From Phoronis ovalis (lineage: Eukaryota; Phoronida; Phoronidae), in assembly GCA_028565635.1 (NCBI GenBank), contig JAOXYB010030509.1:1-23591 (forward strand): a stretch of DNA of 23,591 bases. The letters run 5' to 3'. How positions within the stretch are numbered: the stretch's first letter is position 1; every line of letters begins with the position of its first letter. Position numbers and translations under genes: made by a program. Positions 1 through 10,923 of this stretch are shown piece by piece. The notes below the pieces were generated by a model, which saw nothing but the letters and a program-made list of their open reading frames with translations, made no database searches and had not been told where the DNA came from.

Positions 1-1878
1 TATATATAGATAGATATACCCTGTGGTAAATTTCCAAGAAAAACCACACCCTGTGGTAAATAAGGGTTTGAGAAGTTTGAAAAGCATACGCTTTATTTAC
101 CCTGTGGAACTGAAAAGTAGGACCTATTGAGCGGCACATGTATATACAGTAGTGACTTTGACTGACATAACTCCAAGGGTGCATTTTAATTATAATATCG
201 GGTTTTAAATTGTAAACCATTGGTCATAAGGGAAAATCTAAAAACAGAAACGCTGGATAAATATATGTACTATAAAAGACTAGTTATGTTCAGTCCACAT
301 GCATATCAATTGTAAACAAGATAATAAATAAAATTAAACGATACAAGACGTTATGTGCATTAACAAAATGTTATGTTGCTCAACAATTAACAGTTGACAT
401 GATATTTGCACAAATAATAACTGATTAATAACGCTACTGGTTTACAATTACTAATTTCTGATGCCGTTTGTAGAAAATAAAATTGCTACACACACCAACT
501 GTTACTTAATGTTTGGTATGTGTCACAGCTAGAACTCTGAAAGCAGGAGTTGCACAAAATACTAATAATAACGTATTTTAAATATTTAAATACACGTGTC
601 ATGAGTCAAATCCTTTCCTCGTTATTTTATTTGAGGCACTTTGTTATGAATGTATGGCACTTTTGGAAAAGGTACCAGGTAAATTCAATCCATAGTAAAA
701 GGTTATATTCAGTTAGATCAGTTTAGCTACTTGCTTCAATTGTCCATTTCGAATGCTTATCGTCAGTAATGAAGAATTATAACGGTAATTTGCGTACTAA
801 GCTTTCCAAATAAAACCGGGTTAAACATTCTTGATCTTAAGTATGAAACCCTCATGATGCTAAAAGATTTTAAAATACTTTTCCTTCAAAAACATTAAAA
901 TAGAATACGATTTTCCTTTGTGACATCGCCATCGGAGCGTGGAATACACTTAAAATAATAATTACACGCAGTTGAAGCGAATGCATCTTTCTGATGTAAA
1001 TATCGTTTCTCACTAAGTCAATATCGTAATCATTTCCATAAAAACGCATGTTCTTATTTTGTATTTATATAGATACAGTTAAGTCAAAATCAATCTTAGC
1101 CACATTATCAAATGACACAACATACATTTCAATGTCGCTTTTAATTTCCGGCCGTTGATTGCAATTTTACTAGATAATAATGAAAACTGTGGACGGGACA
1201 TAATTAGTGTTCTTATGTCAATTTCTTTGATGATTGTATATAGTGTTTCCATTATTTTTGAATATCATATCATAATTAAGGTAAGTCGCTTAATATTTCA
1301 AATCTTTCATAAATTTGTGAATTCAAGCTGAAAGTAAGCGCTATGAATCTTTGCATATCCATGATTTATGTAAATAAAGTAGTTATCGAGAATACATCAA
1401 GACTTTTTTTATTATCTCAGTTATGTCCGTCTCATCGTCAAGATAGTCCGCAATCATTACTATAGCACTAGTCATTAGTAATCCACAAGGCCGTCATCCA
1501 AATGATAATTCTTTTTTAAAAGCTAATCAGTTATAATTACTATCGAACAATGAATGTTTAATTAGGATCTGTCCTGCTTCCACCGTTTTTCAGAACCCTT
1601 GGACTTTCCAATTAAAAACATCCCTACATCACACCGATCAATTCAACTTCCTAATAATCGATGCCAAGATGATTCATGGTCTACGATCAATTCGAGGTCA
1701 AGGGCAGGGTCATTCAGTGCAAAATGTTGACATGTCCTAAAATTATCATTTTCTCTAAATCTCCCACTGTACTTGTTGACCAAATTCGCGTGTAACTAGA
1801 AAAGTTGTTAATATAAATTTGTCTTTTTTGTTCTTCGCTCTTTGGACAAATATATATATATACAATGATAATGTAGCA
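1..1878. other. AT-rich region without a recognised gene
   Basis: No supported coding exon on either strand. It presumably includes the 3' UTR of the GPCR gene at its right end. Near the left edge the motif CCCTGTGGTAAAT occurs twice (from about 19 and 48) and TTTACCCTGTGG once near 96, the remains of some short repeat. Confidence 0.7.
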
Positions 1879-2166
1879 TTACAATCGACTAGAATGCTTT
1901 GTAGTTGTATCTACTTCAAAGAGCTTCGCAACTGTAAGCTTTTTTTTATTATCCTTCCTGGAACATTCCAAATTACGGACGTCAACAACATTAGTTGTTC
2001 CTTTGCACTTTCCTAATTTTAAGATGCCTCTGATTGATTGTCGGAATTGCTTATTGCACGATGAATATAACACAACGTTTGTTAACGTACTTAGCACGAC
2101 CATCGTCTCTTTGATAGCATGAATTAGAGTATCTGCTTTACTCGTATCGTCCTCACCTGTTAGTTC
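1879..2166 (-). CDS. GPCR exon 5: TM7, helix 8 and cytosolic tail
   Basis: 288 bp, acceptor CTGTTGCAG in phase 0, stop TAA at 1881-1879. It encodes an acidic loop 3 (GEDDTSKAD), TM7 ending NVVLY, helix 8 (NKQFRQSIRGI), and a basic tail with Cys residues that could be lipidated. The in-frame ATG upstream at 2184 lies in the intron and is not a real start. Confidence 0.9.
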   Translation of the reverse strand, partial: ELTGEDDTSKADTLIHAIKETMVVLSTLTNVVLYSSCNKQFRQSIRGILKLGKCKGTTNVVDVRNLECSRKDNKKKLTVAKLFEVDTTTKHSSRL

Positions 2167-5100
2167 CTGCAACAGAGGATTCACACAAATGAGCAGAGGC
2201 TCATGCTATATATCAGTTTCACAGAAGTTGAAAACTATATATGACTTTACAGATTGTTATTAAGACATAATAGGTTAGAACGATGTCTAAATAAACGAAC
2301 AATTTATTCAAATTTACCAAAACTATTTTCTTATGTTATTACCAAATATATCGCTTTTTGTTACATTTCATGTTGTTTCACTGTCTAAATTAATTGTATC
2401 GTGAATAAAAATATCCCGGTTTGATCATAAGTAATAAGATAATGTGATACCAATAATTGAATTACAAATAATGCTAAACCTAGTCATGGAAACTAGTCTT
2501 GAACATTTGCGTAAGCTACTAACCATTAAAAAACATCAAAAACTGCAGAATTCTTGAATTGAGTGGGAGACATGGCTTTGAAGGTCTATGATATAATTTA
2601 TGTAAAGACAATTGTGCAAACATTCGATTGTATTTTGGAGCGGTGTTGAATTTTTTAAAGTCAATTTTTGAAAATGATGGATGGTGATGGTACTGTCATG
2701 AGAACAATGTTTAAGCCTATAATTCAATTCATTAATTTCTCTTAAATTTGATTATGACCATTAGATCGAGAAAGATATTTTTATTAATCAGATAAATGTC
2801 ACCATTTTTCTCAAGTCCTAAATGGAATGTAAAAACACTTTTTAAGTGGAATATGCCTCTTATAGAATCAGTTATTTTTTAGAATCAGTTATTTTATAAT
2901 TATTTAAGTATTTAAACTATAATGTTGTGAACCACTTTAATTTACCTCTCTAATAAACAGGATGAAATATGGAGCCCACATGATTGCAATAACCACAGTC
3001 ACGATAACAAGCATTAGAAGACTTCGTTTTCTGCCTTTTGATAGGTTGCTGGAATTTCCCAGGGGAGAAGGAGTCCTTAACAGGAAGTAACTCACTCTGG
3101 AAAAAGCTCATGCATGTTTCACAGTCAACAGATTGTTACATCTTTACATTTTAATATTACATGTTATTTCTTTAAAATGTTGGCTTTCAAACGCGTTGTT
3201 TCTAGCCAGGTGACCTTAAACACATAACTATTCTACAAATAAGCAATTATTAAATATATCATATTCTTTAAGTTAATACATTTTTATTATTCTGTGTATT
3301 TTCATTTGGCCGTCATATCCAAATAAAGTGGGTGAATAAGTTGCTGTAAACGGTTGATTAACTGTTAGCTTTCCATACGCGTTACGTGACATAAGGAGAA
3401 CAACATAAGGTTATAATTATAACCCCACGCTTATTTTGTTGGAAAGTATTTATCGTGTTGAATAATTTTCTATTTTTCTTGTTTTTTCGTTGTAGGGTGA
3501 CATAACGATTGCATTTCTTGAAGTTGGGGAATTAGGTATGGAAGAAAAGAGACCGTATCTGAATCATTTTATTGAAATCTATCATGTATGACGATGTTGT
3601 GATTGTCTAGCTAGTCAAAATGTTTGTTGCTTGCAAAAAAAAGGCATAATTGCATCGAAAATATATAGTGCGAAATTTATTAATGAGCAAGTTTTTTCCT
3701 TTTCCTCCATTCTTCTGTGGGGTGTTGGTCGTGTTGATCACCTGCACTTAGAAATGGATGTAATTTTGCATAAAATGACACAAATCAGTTTGTAAATGCC
3801 CTTTAATTCAAAATATGATGGGTTCTTTAGTGGAGGAGAAGCCTGCACAGTGCTGGGGCAAGGTTGACCAAGTGACCTACAATGTACTATAGGGAAAAAG
3901 TTTATTGCCCATGCCAGCACGAAAAATTATTTGTAGGCTAGAGACATAATTATTTTGATCGGAACGTCAGACACGATAGTATAAAACAACATTTCTTAAC
4001 ATTGAAGTGGATGGGAAAATTAATTGTGTACTTATCATATATCCACCAGGTGGACTTTCGTTGCTTACTGCTGATAAAAACGGGTAGGTATAACTCATTT
4101 GTAGACATAAGACATCACTTCCACGGTCTTTAAAACTCTATATTTATTACTAGTCTGTTAAATGTTGCCTTGTCGAAGGGTAGTTTTCAGTTGCATGTAT
4201 GTTTTTACATGGCTATCACTTTAAACACTGACGAACTTCGCTGTACTTGCGCTGCTTGAAAGCGAACACTACTGGAATACATTTTTAAAAATTCTTCCCC
4301 CCACTAAAATTTATTAAAAAATAGGGGAACGCACAGTGACATTTTCCAGCAAATTCTACTACTTACCTACTGTAATTCATTGCGATGATAACTATAGGGA
4401 CAAAATACGCAAATGTCACCAGGATAGCGGAGTAGATGATTTCAAAGTTTTCAGTTAAGTAGTTCCCTTCAGATCCGCATTCTTCAACAGTGTCATTGAT
4501 ATGCGCCTCATATTTTGAGTATATTGAATATTCATAAAGCTGTGGACCTACAATACAAGGGGAATGTTCGAATATAATATATAATTATATATTATATCCG
4601 AGGTAAGTACAAATACTGTATCTGGCAACAGGAGCGAAAAAGTGTTCCGACATTAGCCGAAACGTGTCCTTTGTCAGTTTATTTTTGTTTATATATATTT
4701 TCTTATTTTAGGATTTCCTTACTATTTGTCTACGTATACATGTTGGTTCTGAAATAACTGACTTTAGATAAATACTGTTTAACATGACTTGTCAAGAAAC
4801 GCTATTGACAAAGCAAGTAATGACGTAACTCAATAAGTTTAGTAACATAAACTGTAGGTAACACAAATCAACGTAAAATTACTGCATTGTTCTAAATTTG
4901 TAAAATCATTATAGAGAACTTGCAAGTCCCCGTCATTTATACAACGCACCGCGCGATTACATGGCCCTGAGAGATAACAGTTATGGGCTGACCATGACGT
5001 TGCTACATCATTATAACACATTCAATTTTCATTTTACATTTTAAATACCTGATGCCATGGCTGACAGACTCCATATGAATACTATGACACAGCGCATGTG

Positions 5101-7909
5101 TCGACGCTTTAACGGTGAATTACGAACAATGGTAAAATATCTGTCAAATGATATTGCTGTCAGCGTTGCAATAGAACAGAAAATACTGAACACAGGTAAG
5201 AACATCATAAGTTTGCAAGCAGCATTGCCTAAAATAGAAAAAAAAAAACAGAATAAGTTTATTTCGAGAAAACATTAAAAAACGATTTTTGTTATTGTTG
5301 TTAGTGCATGTTTTTTTTTGCAAATGAAAATAGGTGCACGTGGTGGGGGATTTAATCTGTTTTTAGAGCTGGTAGGGTCTAACTGTTGGTATAACTGTGA
5401 AATTAACAATATACTATATTAATTACATGCATTTTTGTTTAATACATTATTTGCATGAACTTGGTGAACACGCCATAGGTCCCGGATATACGGAGCGAGC
5501 ACGGAACGTACGACGTCGACAGTACATATTTATCTAGGTCACAACGTAAGTAATCTACCGGACACGGTTGCATCCCGAGGTGCGCGCCTCGACCGAGTAG
5601 TGGTGAGAAAATTACGTTTCTTTCGTTTAGTAGTATAGATATTATTTTGTTAACCTGTTAGGTTGAAATATTCGCAACCGTTAAGTTCAGTTAGCATTGA
5701 GATTGTTAGATCTTTAGATGCCTACGTATATCACGCCATAAAAATAAAATAACTCACGAGCTGCTAAAAGAATCAGATGAAGTATTGTCGATACTAGTTT
5801 TTATGAAATATAGTTAAGATTTTATATTTGTTACTATGTTTTCTATTCTATTCTGCATAATATGCACTGTAGACTGTAGTATACACTTGCACCTTGCACA
5901 TGTAATTCAAGGGCCGAGTGCCTATATTATTACTGTAAATAAATAATATAATAACAATAATAATATATAATGTATAATAATTTGTATTTTTATTATAATT
6001 CTATGTCCACTTACTACAGTTGTGACTGGTTTTTGTGTTTATTTATGCTCCTCCAATTTTAGTTTCTTGAACATATTCTTGTAAATATAATTTGTTTATA
6101 TAAACTATTGGGTTCGAAATGAACTTATATCATAACCTGACTGCAAAGGAAATGATTACAGGAGAATTGAAGGACTAAAAAACAGTGATATAATGTGGGC
6201 GTACTTTCAAAAGTGCATTGCTACTTTTACCGTCTATTCACATTTGAACTAAAAATAAACTATGTTTAACTTGAAATATTATACTATATACATATTAACG
6301 TAGATTATATTGTAATCGTCATTTATGTAAGATGATGATGTCGATGCATGCTGTTGTCAACCTTTATAAATAGCAGGTTTAATATTCTATAGTTAAGCCA
6401 ATCAGTTAACGCTAAATGAATGCTGTTTTTAATTAATCTTCGTTATTAGCAAACACACGGTCAATCAGTTATGTTTTCAAATTCATTCCTCAATTCATGA
6501 ACTTCCTTAGATAAGTCTTTTACATAAATGCCACATAACCCAGGATTGCCTATTGCTGTTACTCACGGTCATAACATCCCATTTAATATCCTTAAAAACG
6601 TATAGGGAGAACATTTTTTAGTGCTCACCTAATAGAGTATTCCTATAAGTAATGAATGCCTTTTAAACATTTTATTACATGTTGTAGCATGTTTTATTTA
6701 CGTAATAAAGGGAGAACAAGATTTGTGGTTTGAAATCACGTGATCAACAGATGATTGATTAAATGTAAAATGTTACAAAAACGTATATAATTTGGGATAT
6801 TTTATGGATGAAAAATTGTTTACACAAAGTTGTAAAACTCACTGCATCTCACTGAAGCCATAAATTTGAATTGTATGCTAACTTCAACGATTGCATGAAA
6901 AATATACACCTCTTCCTGCTCGAGTTTAAGAGGCTCTGTCCTTCAAGTGCTCAACAACGGGATTGTGGGGAACAGCCACATAAATAATTAAAAGCCAATT
7001 TTAGATTTTCATTTTATGTTACATGTACACAGCATTCTACACTTAATTTAAAAATTAAAACAGAATTTATTTTATATGCAAGATAATAGCACGTATTTTT
7101 TATTTTTGGAATCGATAATTTTAACAAAAATTAACTTACAGGTTTCTATGCAAAGTTATGCTTCAGCCCAGTCTAAAGGAATCCATACGTCAGTGTTCTG
7201 TACCCTCTCAACTAACGTCTGGGGAGCTTCCTTTTTGCTTAGCGGACTATAGACAAACTCTGGCAGGCAGGATAGAATGTAAGTGGTGGACCTCCTACCA
7301 CTTAGTCCACTGTTATGTAATTTGATTAGTGCCAAGACTTTCGTGATAGTTTCTATAGAAATAAAGGGATCATCATTCTTTTGCTTTTCGAGGTACTAAA
7401 CAAAAATTGACTATGTTATTTATATAAGCCCAGGCGTTAATTGAGAAGGTACGGAACAGTACTAACGGATGGATATATTGGGACTGGTTTCAGCCCATCC
7501 CACATCTAATACGGTACGGTATTGTTAAATTATACAAAATTTGTTAATATGTCAACAATTAATGAATACAATTTTAAAACTTTTCATAATTTTGATTAAA
7601 AAAATTAAATAGTTTGATCTACTTTATATGTTTAACCCTGAAAAAGAAAAGACGTCCTTTACCTGCTGTGAAGCTGCTCGTTGCTGCGTTGTTCAAATGA
7701 AGTGGAGTTGCGACACCGGCCAATATTATATCACTAACAGCTAAATTTGCGACGAAAATATCTGTCGAGCTGTACTGTTTGCGATTTCGATAAACAACGA
7801 GTAACACAAGTATGTTACAACCAACAGCAATAAAGCACAGTATCCCTAAAGAGATAATGTAAGGAAGGGCACCAGTTCCTAATCCGCCTGACTGATTCAT
7901 TTGAATCAT
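1879..7909 (-). CDS. Class A (rhodopsin-like) G protein-coupled receptor, complete, 5 exons
   Basis: Seven-pass receptor of 348 residues. Exons: 7909-7663, 5228-5049, 4547-4367, 3096-2946, 2166-1879, with intron phases 1, 1, 2, 0; all GT-AG and the joined length is 349 codons exactly. TM1 has GCNILVLLVV, TM2 NLAVSDIILAG, TM3 starts ACKLMMF and ends FDRY (the DRY motif), TM4 IVFIWSLSA, TM5 has FVPIV, TM6 MWAPYF, TM7 ends NVVLY in place of NPxxY. A Cys in loop 2 (VEECGSE) can pair with the TM3 Cys. The short N-terminus has one sequon. It most resembles peptide-type class A receptors in overall style; the ligand is not identifiable. Start chosen at the first Met of the exon; a second Met three codons on (MNQS) is equally possible, and a 5' non-coding exon may exist. 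A candidate AATAAA lies at 1413-1408. Confidence 0.93.
2946..3096 (-). CDS. GPCR exon 4: intracellular loop 3 and TM6
   Basis: 151 bp, acceptor TTTTTCCAG, donor GTAAAT in phase 0. It encodes a short third loop ending in basic KGRKRS and TM6 with MWAPYF (the CWxP region, Cys replaced by Met). Confidence 0.92.
3720..3930 (+). repeat. Old dispersed repeat, copy 1
   Basis: Located in GPCR intron 3. Segments such as GATGGGTTCTTTAGTG and GACCAAGTGACCTACAATG match, in the same order, the reverse complement of 9745-9925. The similarity is patchy, so this is a decayed repeat of unknown class. Confidence 0.5.
4367..4547 (-). CDS. GPCR exon 3: extracellular loop 2 and TM5
   Basis: 181 bp, enters phase 1 and leaves phase 2 at a GTAAGT donor. 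It encodes a Tyr-rich loop 2 with one sequon (NDT) and the disulfide Cys, then TM5 with the conserved Pro (YFVPIVIIAMNYS). Confidence 0.92.
4572..4597. repeat. 26-bp perfect AT palindrome
   Basis: A perfect palindrome of A and T centred at 4584/4585, starting 25 bases upstream (in transcript sense) of GPCR exon 3. In the pre-mRNA it would form a hairpin near the acceptor. Confidence 0.75.
5049..5228 (-). CDS. GPCR exon 2: TM3, DRY motif, TM4
   Basis: 180 bp, phase 1 on both sides, acceptor after a long pyrimidine tract (TTCTATTTTAG), donor GTATTT. It encodes the TM3 Cys, SFDRYFTIV, a basic loop (LKRRHMR) and TM4 with the conserved Trp. It is not apparent as an ATG-started open frame and was found by reading the minus strand through. 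Confidence 0.93.
5460..5995. repeat. GC-richer island with AT-rich tail, possible old retroelement piece
   Basis: Inside GPCR intron 1, the stretch 5470-5620 is rich in CpG (for example GTACGACGTCGAC and GGTGCGCGCCTCGACC), unlike the rest of the intron. About 300 bases on, 5935-5995 is an irregular run of ATA/AAT triplets such as end many retroelements. No protein is encoded. The link between the two parts is a guess. Confidence 0.3.
7170..7488 (+). mobile_element. Non-autonomous DNA transposon (MITE), copy 1
   Basis: About 319 bp in GPCR intron 1, with terminal inverted repeats of roughly 70-80 bp (left around 7170-7240, right around 7410-7488) and no coding capacity. It is flanked by an 8-bp direct repeat TTCAGCCC at 7162-7169 and 7489-7496, as made by hAT-like and related transposases. 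Its interior matches copy 2 at 9001-9464 in reverse complement. Confidence 0.8.
7663..7909 (-). CDS. GPCR exon 1: N-terminus, TM1, TM2
   Basis: 247 bp from ATG to a GTAAAG donor, phase 1. It includes TM1 with the conserved Asn (GCN), a basic first loop (YRNRKQ), and TM2 with the conserved LAVSD. Open reading beyond 7663 is intron. Confidence 0.92.
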
Positions 7910-8609
7910 CCTGTGTTCGTTAGTCTTTACGTGTAAATTGAATCAGTTTTTTTAATGTTTAATTAGTTTCTGGCACACAAATTAGAAACATAATTTGTAT
8001 ATATCGCCTCGGGGATTGATAACCTTGCTTTTCATAACTGCAGCATAATTAGGCATCCGCGAGTCGGCTAGCTACTATACGCACTTTGCATAAGTTATGA
8101 GTTATATAATTATCGCGCCAATTATAATTACCGATATATATTTACCAAATTAGGGTAATATATGATATAGAGTATATATGATGTATATAATTTACCTAGT
8201 ATCTTCTTTAGACAGAGATATATAGTATCATTCCTTCATAACTGATTATCTTCACGTACAGTTAGCGATGAACGAATAATTATAAGATATTGATTAAAAT
8301 TATAATTACATTGTTTAAGTAGTGAGGTAATTATAATGTTCTCGGTAAAAGAACAGTGCCCACCTACTGAAGCAAGTCATTGAATAATTACACTTCTTTG
8401 AAGTTAATGAGTCTTTTTGGAGGAAAGTATCATTTTTCAGCAAATCAACACCGTAAGTATATCCATAGAAACGTCTGTTTCTCATTTGTATATAAATAAA
8501 ATATTATTGCTGTTAAATGAAAAGTAATTTTGCCCACGTTATTATATATCATATGACATACTATAATGTAAGTGACTCTTTTAATTTGTGACCCGTTCAG
8601 ATTGAAGTA

Positions 8610-8813
8610 TTAGTTACTGCTGAAGCTGATGGGGAAATTAATTGTGTCGTTATATAATAAATTGGCGCGCAATACATGAGTATTCCGGAGTGTGTACATA
8701 GTGTATGCAGCAAATGCTACAAATAATATGGGCCAGATAGCATTTGAAATCCGTTTATAATTTTCATAATTCCAACTGGAACTCATTTTTGGAAAAATAG
8801 ATGTCCTGCACAT
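8610..8813 (-). pseudogene. Isolated ORF with one membrane helix, possibly an orphan receptor exon
   Basis: 67 codons with a hydrophobic core AIWPILFVAFAAYTMYTL preceded by NYKRIS. The order Arg-Ile-Ser, aromatic-Pro, then hydrophobics and Phe resembles the last membrane helix of Cys-loop ligand-gated channels. A possible acceptor (TTCCAG) lies just upstream at about 8780. No other exon of such a gene is in the window, so this is at best an exon relic, and may be chance. Confidence 0.25.
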
Positions 8814-9000
8814 TGGGTTCTTCAGATTTGCTACAGTGGGCTGTTTAACAGAATTATCAATTGCACATGACTTATATTTCCCGTTTATACATCCATGAAA
8901 GGCATATGAGCACGCGTAACGTGATGAAGTTAAGATAAATCACGTAGTCGTCATAACGAAAAGCCATGGGTTTACGAAAGACAGTTTTTGATTTATTCTC

Positions 9001-9464
9001 AGTCTGAATAAATCCCTCCGTTAGTGTTCCGTATCTTCACAACTATAAACGTCTGGGCTTTAATCATGGTCAATTTTTGTTTATTATCCCGAAAAGCAGA
9101 AGAATGATAATCCCTTTATTTGCACACAGAGTGTCACGAAAGTCTTGCCACCAATCAAATTGCAGCTTACAATAACAGGAGACTAAGCGGGTCCATCAAA
9201 CGCATTCTGACTGCCAGAGTTTATCTATAGTCCACTAAGCAAAAAGCAATACCTTTTCCGAATGAGTCATAATGATAGAATAGACTCGGGAGGCGACGAT
9301 GGATCACGCAGAAAGAAAGTTTTATCTCGGTTGACAAAGGATTAATGACGTAATTGTTTCGCTCTTGTTAAATTGATGGAGTAGAACAAAACTTGACTAT
9401 GGTTCAGCCCAGACGTTTGCTGAGAAGGTACTGAGCACTAACGGAGGGATTTATTCAGACTGGT
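9001..9464 (-). mobile_element. Non-autonomous DNA transposon (MITE), copy 2
   Basis: 464 bp with long inverted termini: the left begins AGTCTGAATAAATCCCTCCG and the right end is its reverse complement at 9439-9461. It shares the interior of copy 1 in opposite orientation and has an extra stretch near 9260-9390. Flanks TTATTCTC and TTATTTTA agree at six of eight bases, so the target duplication is decayed. No transposase is present. Confidence 0.8.
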
Positions 9465-9744
9465 TTATTTTAAAACGTGCTTAAAAAGATGCGCCCTAAA
9501 TATGTTTAAATTTTTTCTTGAAAGGTTCTAAATTAACGAATGCATTAATTGTTATCGATCACGCGTAACGTAACATAGTAATAGAACATCAGGAAAATGT
9601 TTCAATAAATAGTATGAGAAGCCATTCAATTATTAATTTTCCATATAAATATTATTATATTGTTTTGTTCGATGTTCCAAGGAAATTTTTCCTTGCAGAA
9701 GAAATTAAGATAATTTTGCCTTTTGCCTACACTTGATTTTCTGC

Positions 9745-9925
9745 TGACGTTAATTGCTGATTGTAGACCACCTGGTGAGGAAATGTCCAGCTGCACCTAA
9801 GAGTTAACACGCTTCCCTACACCAAAGAATCCCATCAGTTTTATTTGATTTAAAAGCGATTTCTGTCAGTTTGGGGAAAATAACACAACCGTTAATTAAA
9901 TCACCGCGGTCAACACCATGCAAGA
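9745..9925 (-). repeat. Old dispersed repeat, copy 2
   Basis: Reverse-complement partner of 3720-3930; for example the reverse strand reads TGATGGGATTCTTTGGTG and CACCAGGTGGTCTACAATC in the same order. No open frame of note. Confidence 0.5.
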
Positions 9926-10341
9926 AATCCTGTTGACCACACAACACTACTTGTGGAGTTAGTAGGATTCCTACTGGTTTTCTTGTGCTAAATGATATTA
10001 GAGAAAGAATATAAAACCTAATAGACTAGAGTGCCCCGTTTTACATTTGCAAATACACATGGCATAAGGATACAATTAATGCATTTCCTTTTAGGCACAA
10101 TTGAAGATAATGCCCCATTGCCTGCACCTTGTTTTTTTAGCCTTGTCACTCAACATTGTTTTATCTAAATTTTCAACAAGAAAAACTATATTTTTATGAA
10201 AAATACATTTACAAATTGCAATTTCTTTCAATCTTTCAAAATAAAACTACATTAAAACGAAAGAAATCTCAATGGCAGCTTAATTAAAGACAAATAAAAG
10301 ACAAAGAAAATATCACATAGCAATGAAGTTGTTCATTAATA

Positions 10342-10650
10342 CAGCCGGATTATTACAGAGACGAGGCTGCTATTGGTTATCTTATTCTAAGCTCACATTG
10401 ACAAAGCCGGATCGATAGAGACGAAGGCTGCTATTGGTTATCTTATTCTAAGCTCACATTGACCAAGCCGGATCGATAGAGACGAAGGCTGCTATTGGTT
10501 ATCTTATTCTAAGCTCACATTGACCAAGCCGGATTGATAGAGACGAAGGCTGCTATTGATTATCTTATTCTAAGCTCACGTTGACAAAGATGGATCGATA
10601 GAGACGAAGGCTGCAATTGGTTATCTTATTCTAAATTCATGTTACCAAAG
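10342..10650. repeat. 61-bp tandem repeat, about five copies
   Basis: The motif GGCTGCTATTGGTTATC recurs at 10365, 10426, 10487, 10548 and 10609, a constant 61-base step. Inner copies are nearly identical and the outer ones are degraded (the last has CTGCAATTGG and AAATTCATG). Non-coding; it lies just beyond the 3' end of the mucin gene. Confidence 0.92.
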
Positions 10651-10900
10651 CATTGTGATAATCAGTCAGTATTAACTTAAGCATTAATTAATAATAAAAT
10701 AAATATTAATCTATACAATAGTGAAAATTGATAATTTTGACATGAATCAAAAATTTCAAATATCAGACAACGTTCTGTTTTACATTATCATCAAAACAGA
10801 TTTATAAATAGAAACGTGCATTTACATTATATATTTACAATCAAATCAGTTATATAAATGTATACATGTACAGGAAATAAATATATACTGTAATATTGTC

Positions 10901-10906
10901 TTTATT
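10901..10906 (-). terminator. Possible polyadenylation signal AATAAA
   Basis: AATAAA on the minus strand, 17 bases after the mucin stop codon. Using it would give a very short 3' UTR, so a later signal may be the true one; I found no better candidate nearby. Confidence 0.3.
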
Positions 10907-10923
10907 TTTTCAGCAGTTTTTCT

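Larger units (their letters stand above)
2167..4366. other. GPCR introns 4 and 3
   Basis: Intron 4 (2167-2945) is plain AT-rich sequence. Intron 3 (3097-4366) holds a 16-bp palindrome GGTTATAATTATAACC at 3409-3424 and the dispersed repeat at 3720-3930. I see no other gene. Exon 4 (2946-3096) lies between them and is listed separately. Confidence 0.8.
4548..7662. other. GPCR introns 2 and 1
   Basis: Intron 2 (4548-5048) holds the AT palindrome and nothing else seen. Intron 1 (5229-7662) is the largest and holds the GC-richer island and transposon copy 1. The exon between them is listed separately. Confidence 0.8.
7910..10923. other. Region between the two genes
   Basis: About 3 kb that must hold the GPCR promoter and the mucin 3' UTR. 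It contains the isolated helix ORF, transposon copy 2, dispersed repeat copy 2 and the 61-bp array. I could not pick out a promoter: TATA-like strings are everywhere in this AT-rich sequence. Confidence 0.7.

Noticed and set aside
1819-2016. Plus-strand ORF of 65 codons
   Set aside because: Antisense to the GPCR tail exon; no family pattern.
2536-2727. Minus-strand ORF of 63 codons in GPCR intron 4
   Set aside because: No splice-compatible borders, no recognisable motif; length is expected by chance.
4839-5021. Minus-strand ORF of 60 codons in GPCR intron 2
   Set aside because: It lies between two well-supported GPCR exons and has no similarity to a receptor segment.
5057-5278. Plus-strand ORF of 73 codons
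   Set aside because: It is antisense to GPCR exon 2, which carries clear TM3, DRY and TM4 sequence on the minus strand.
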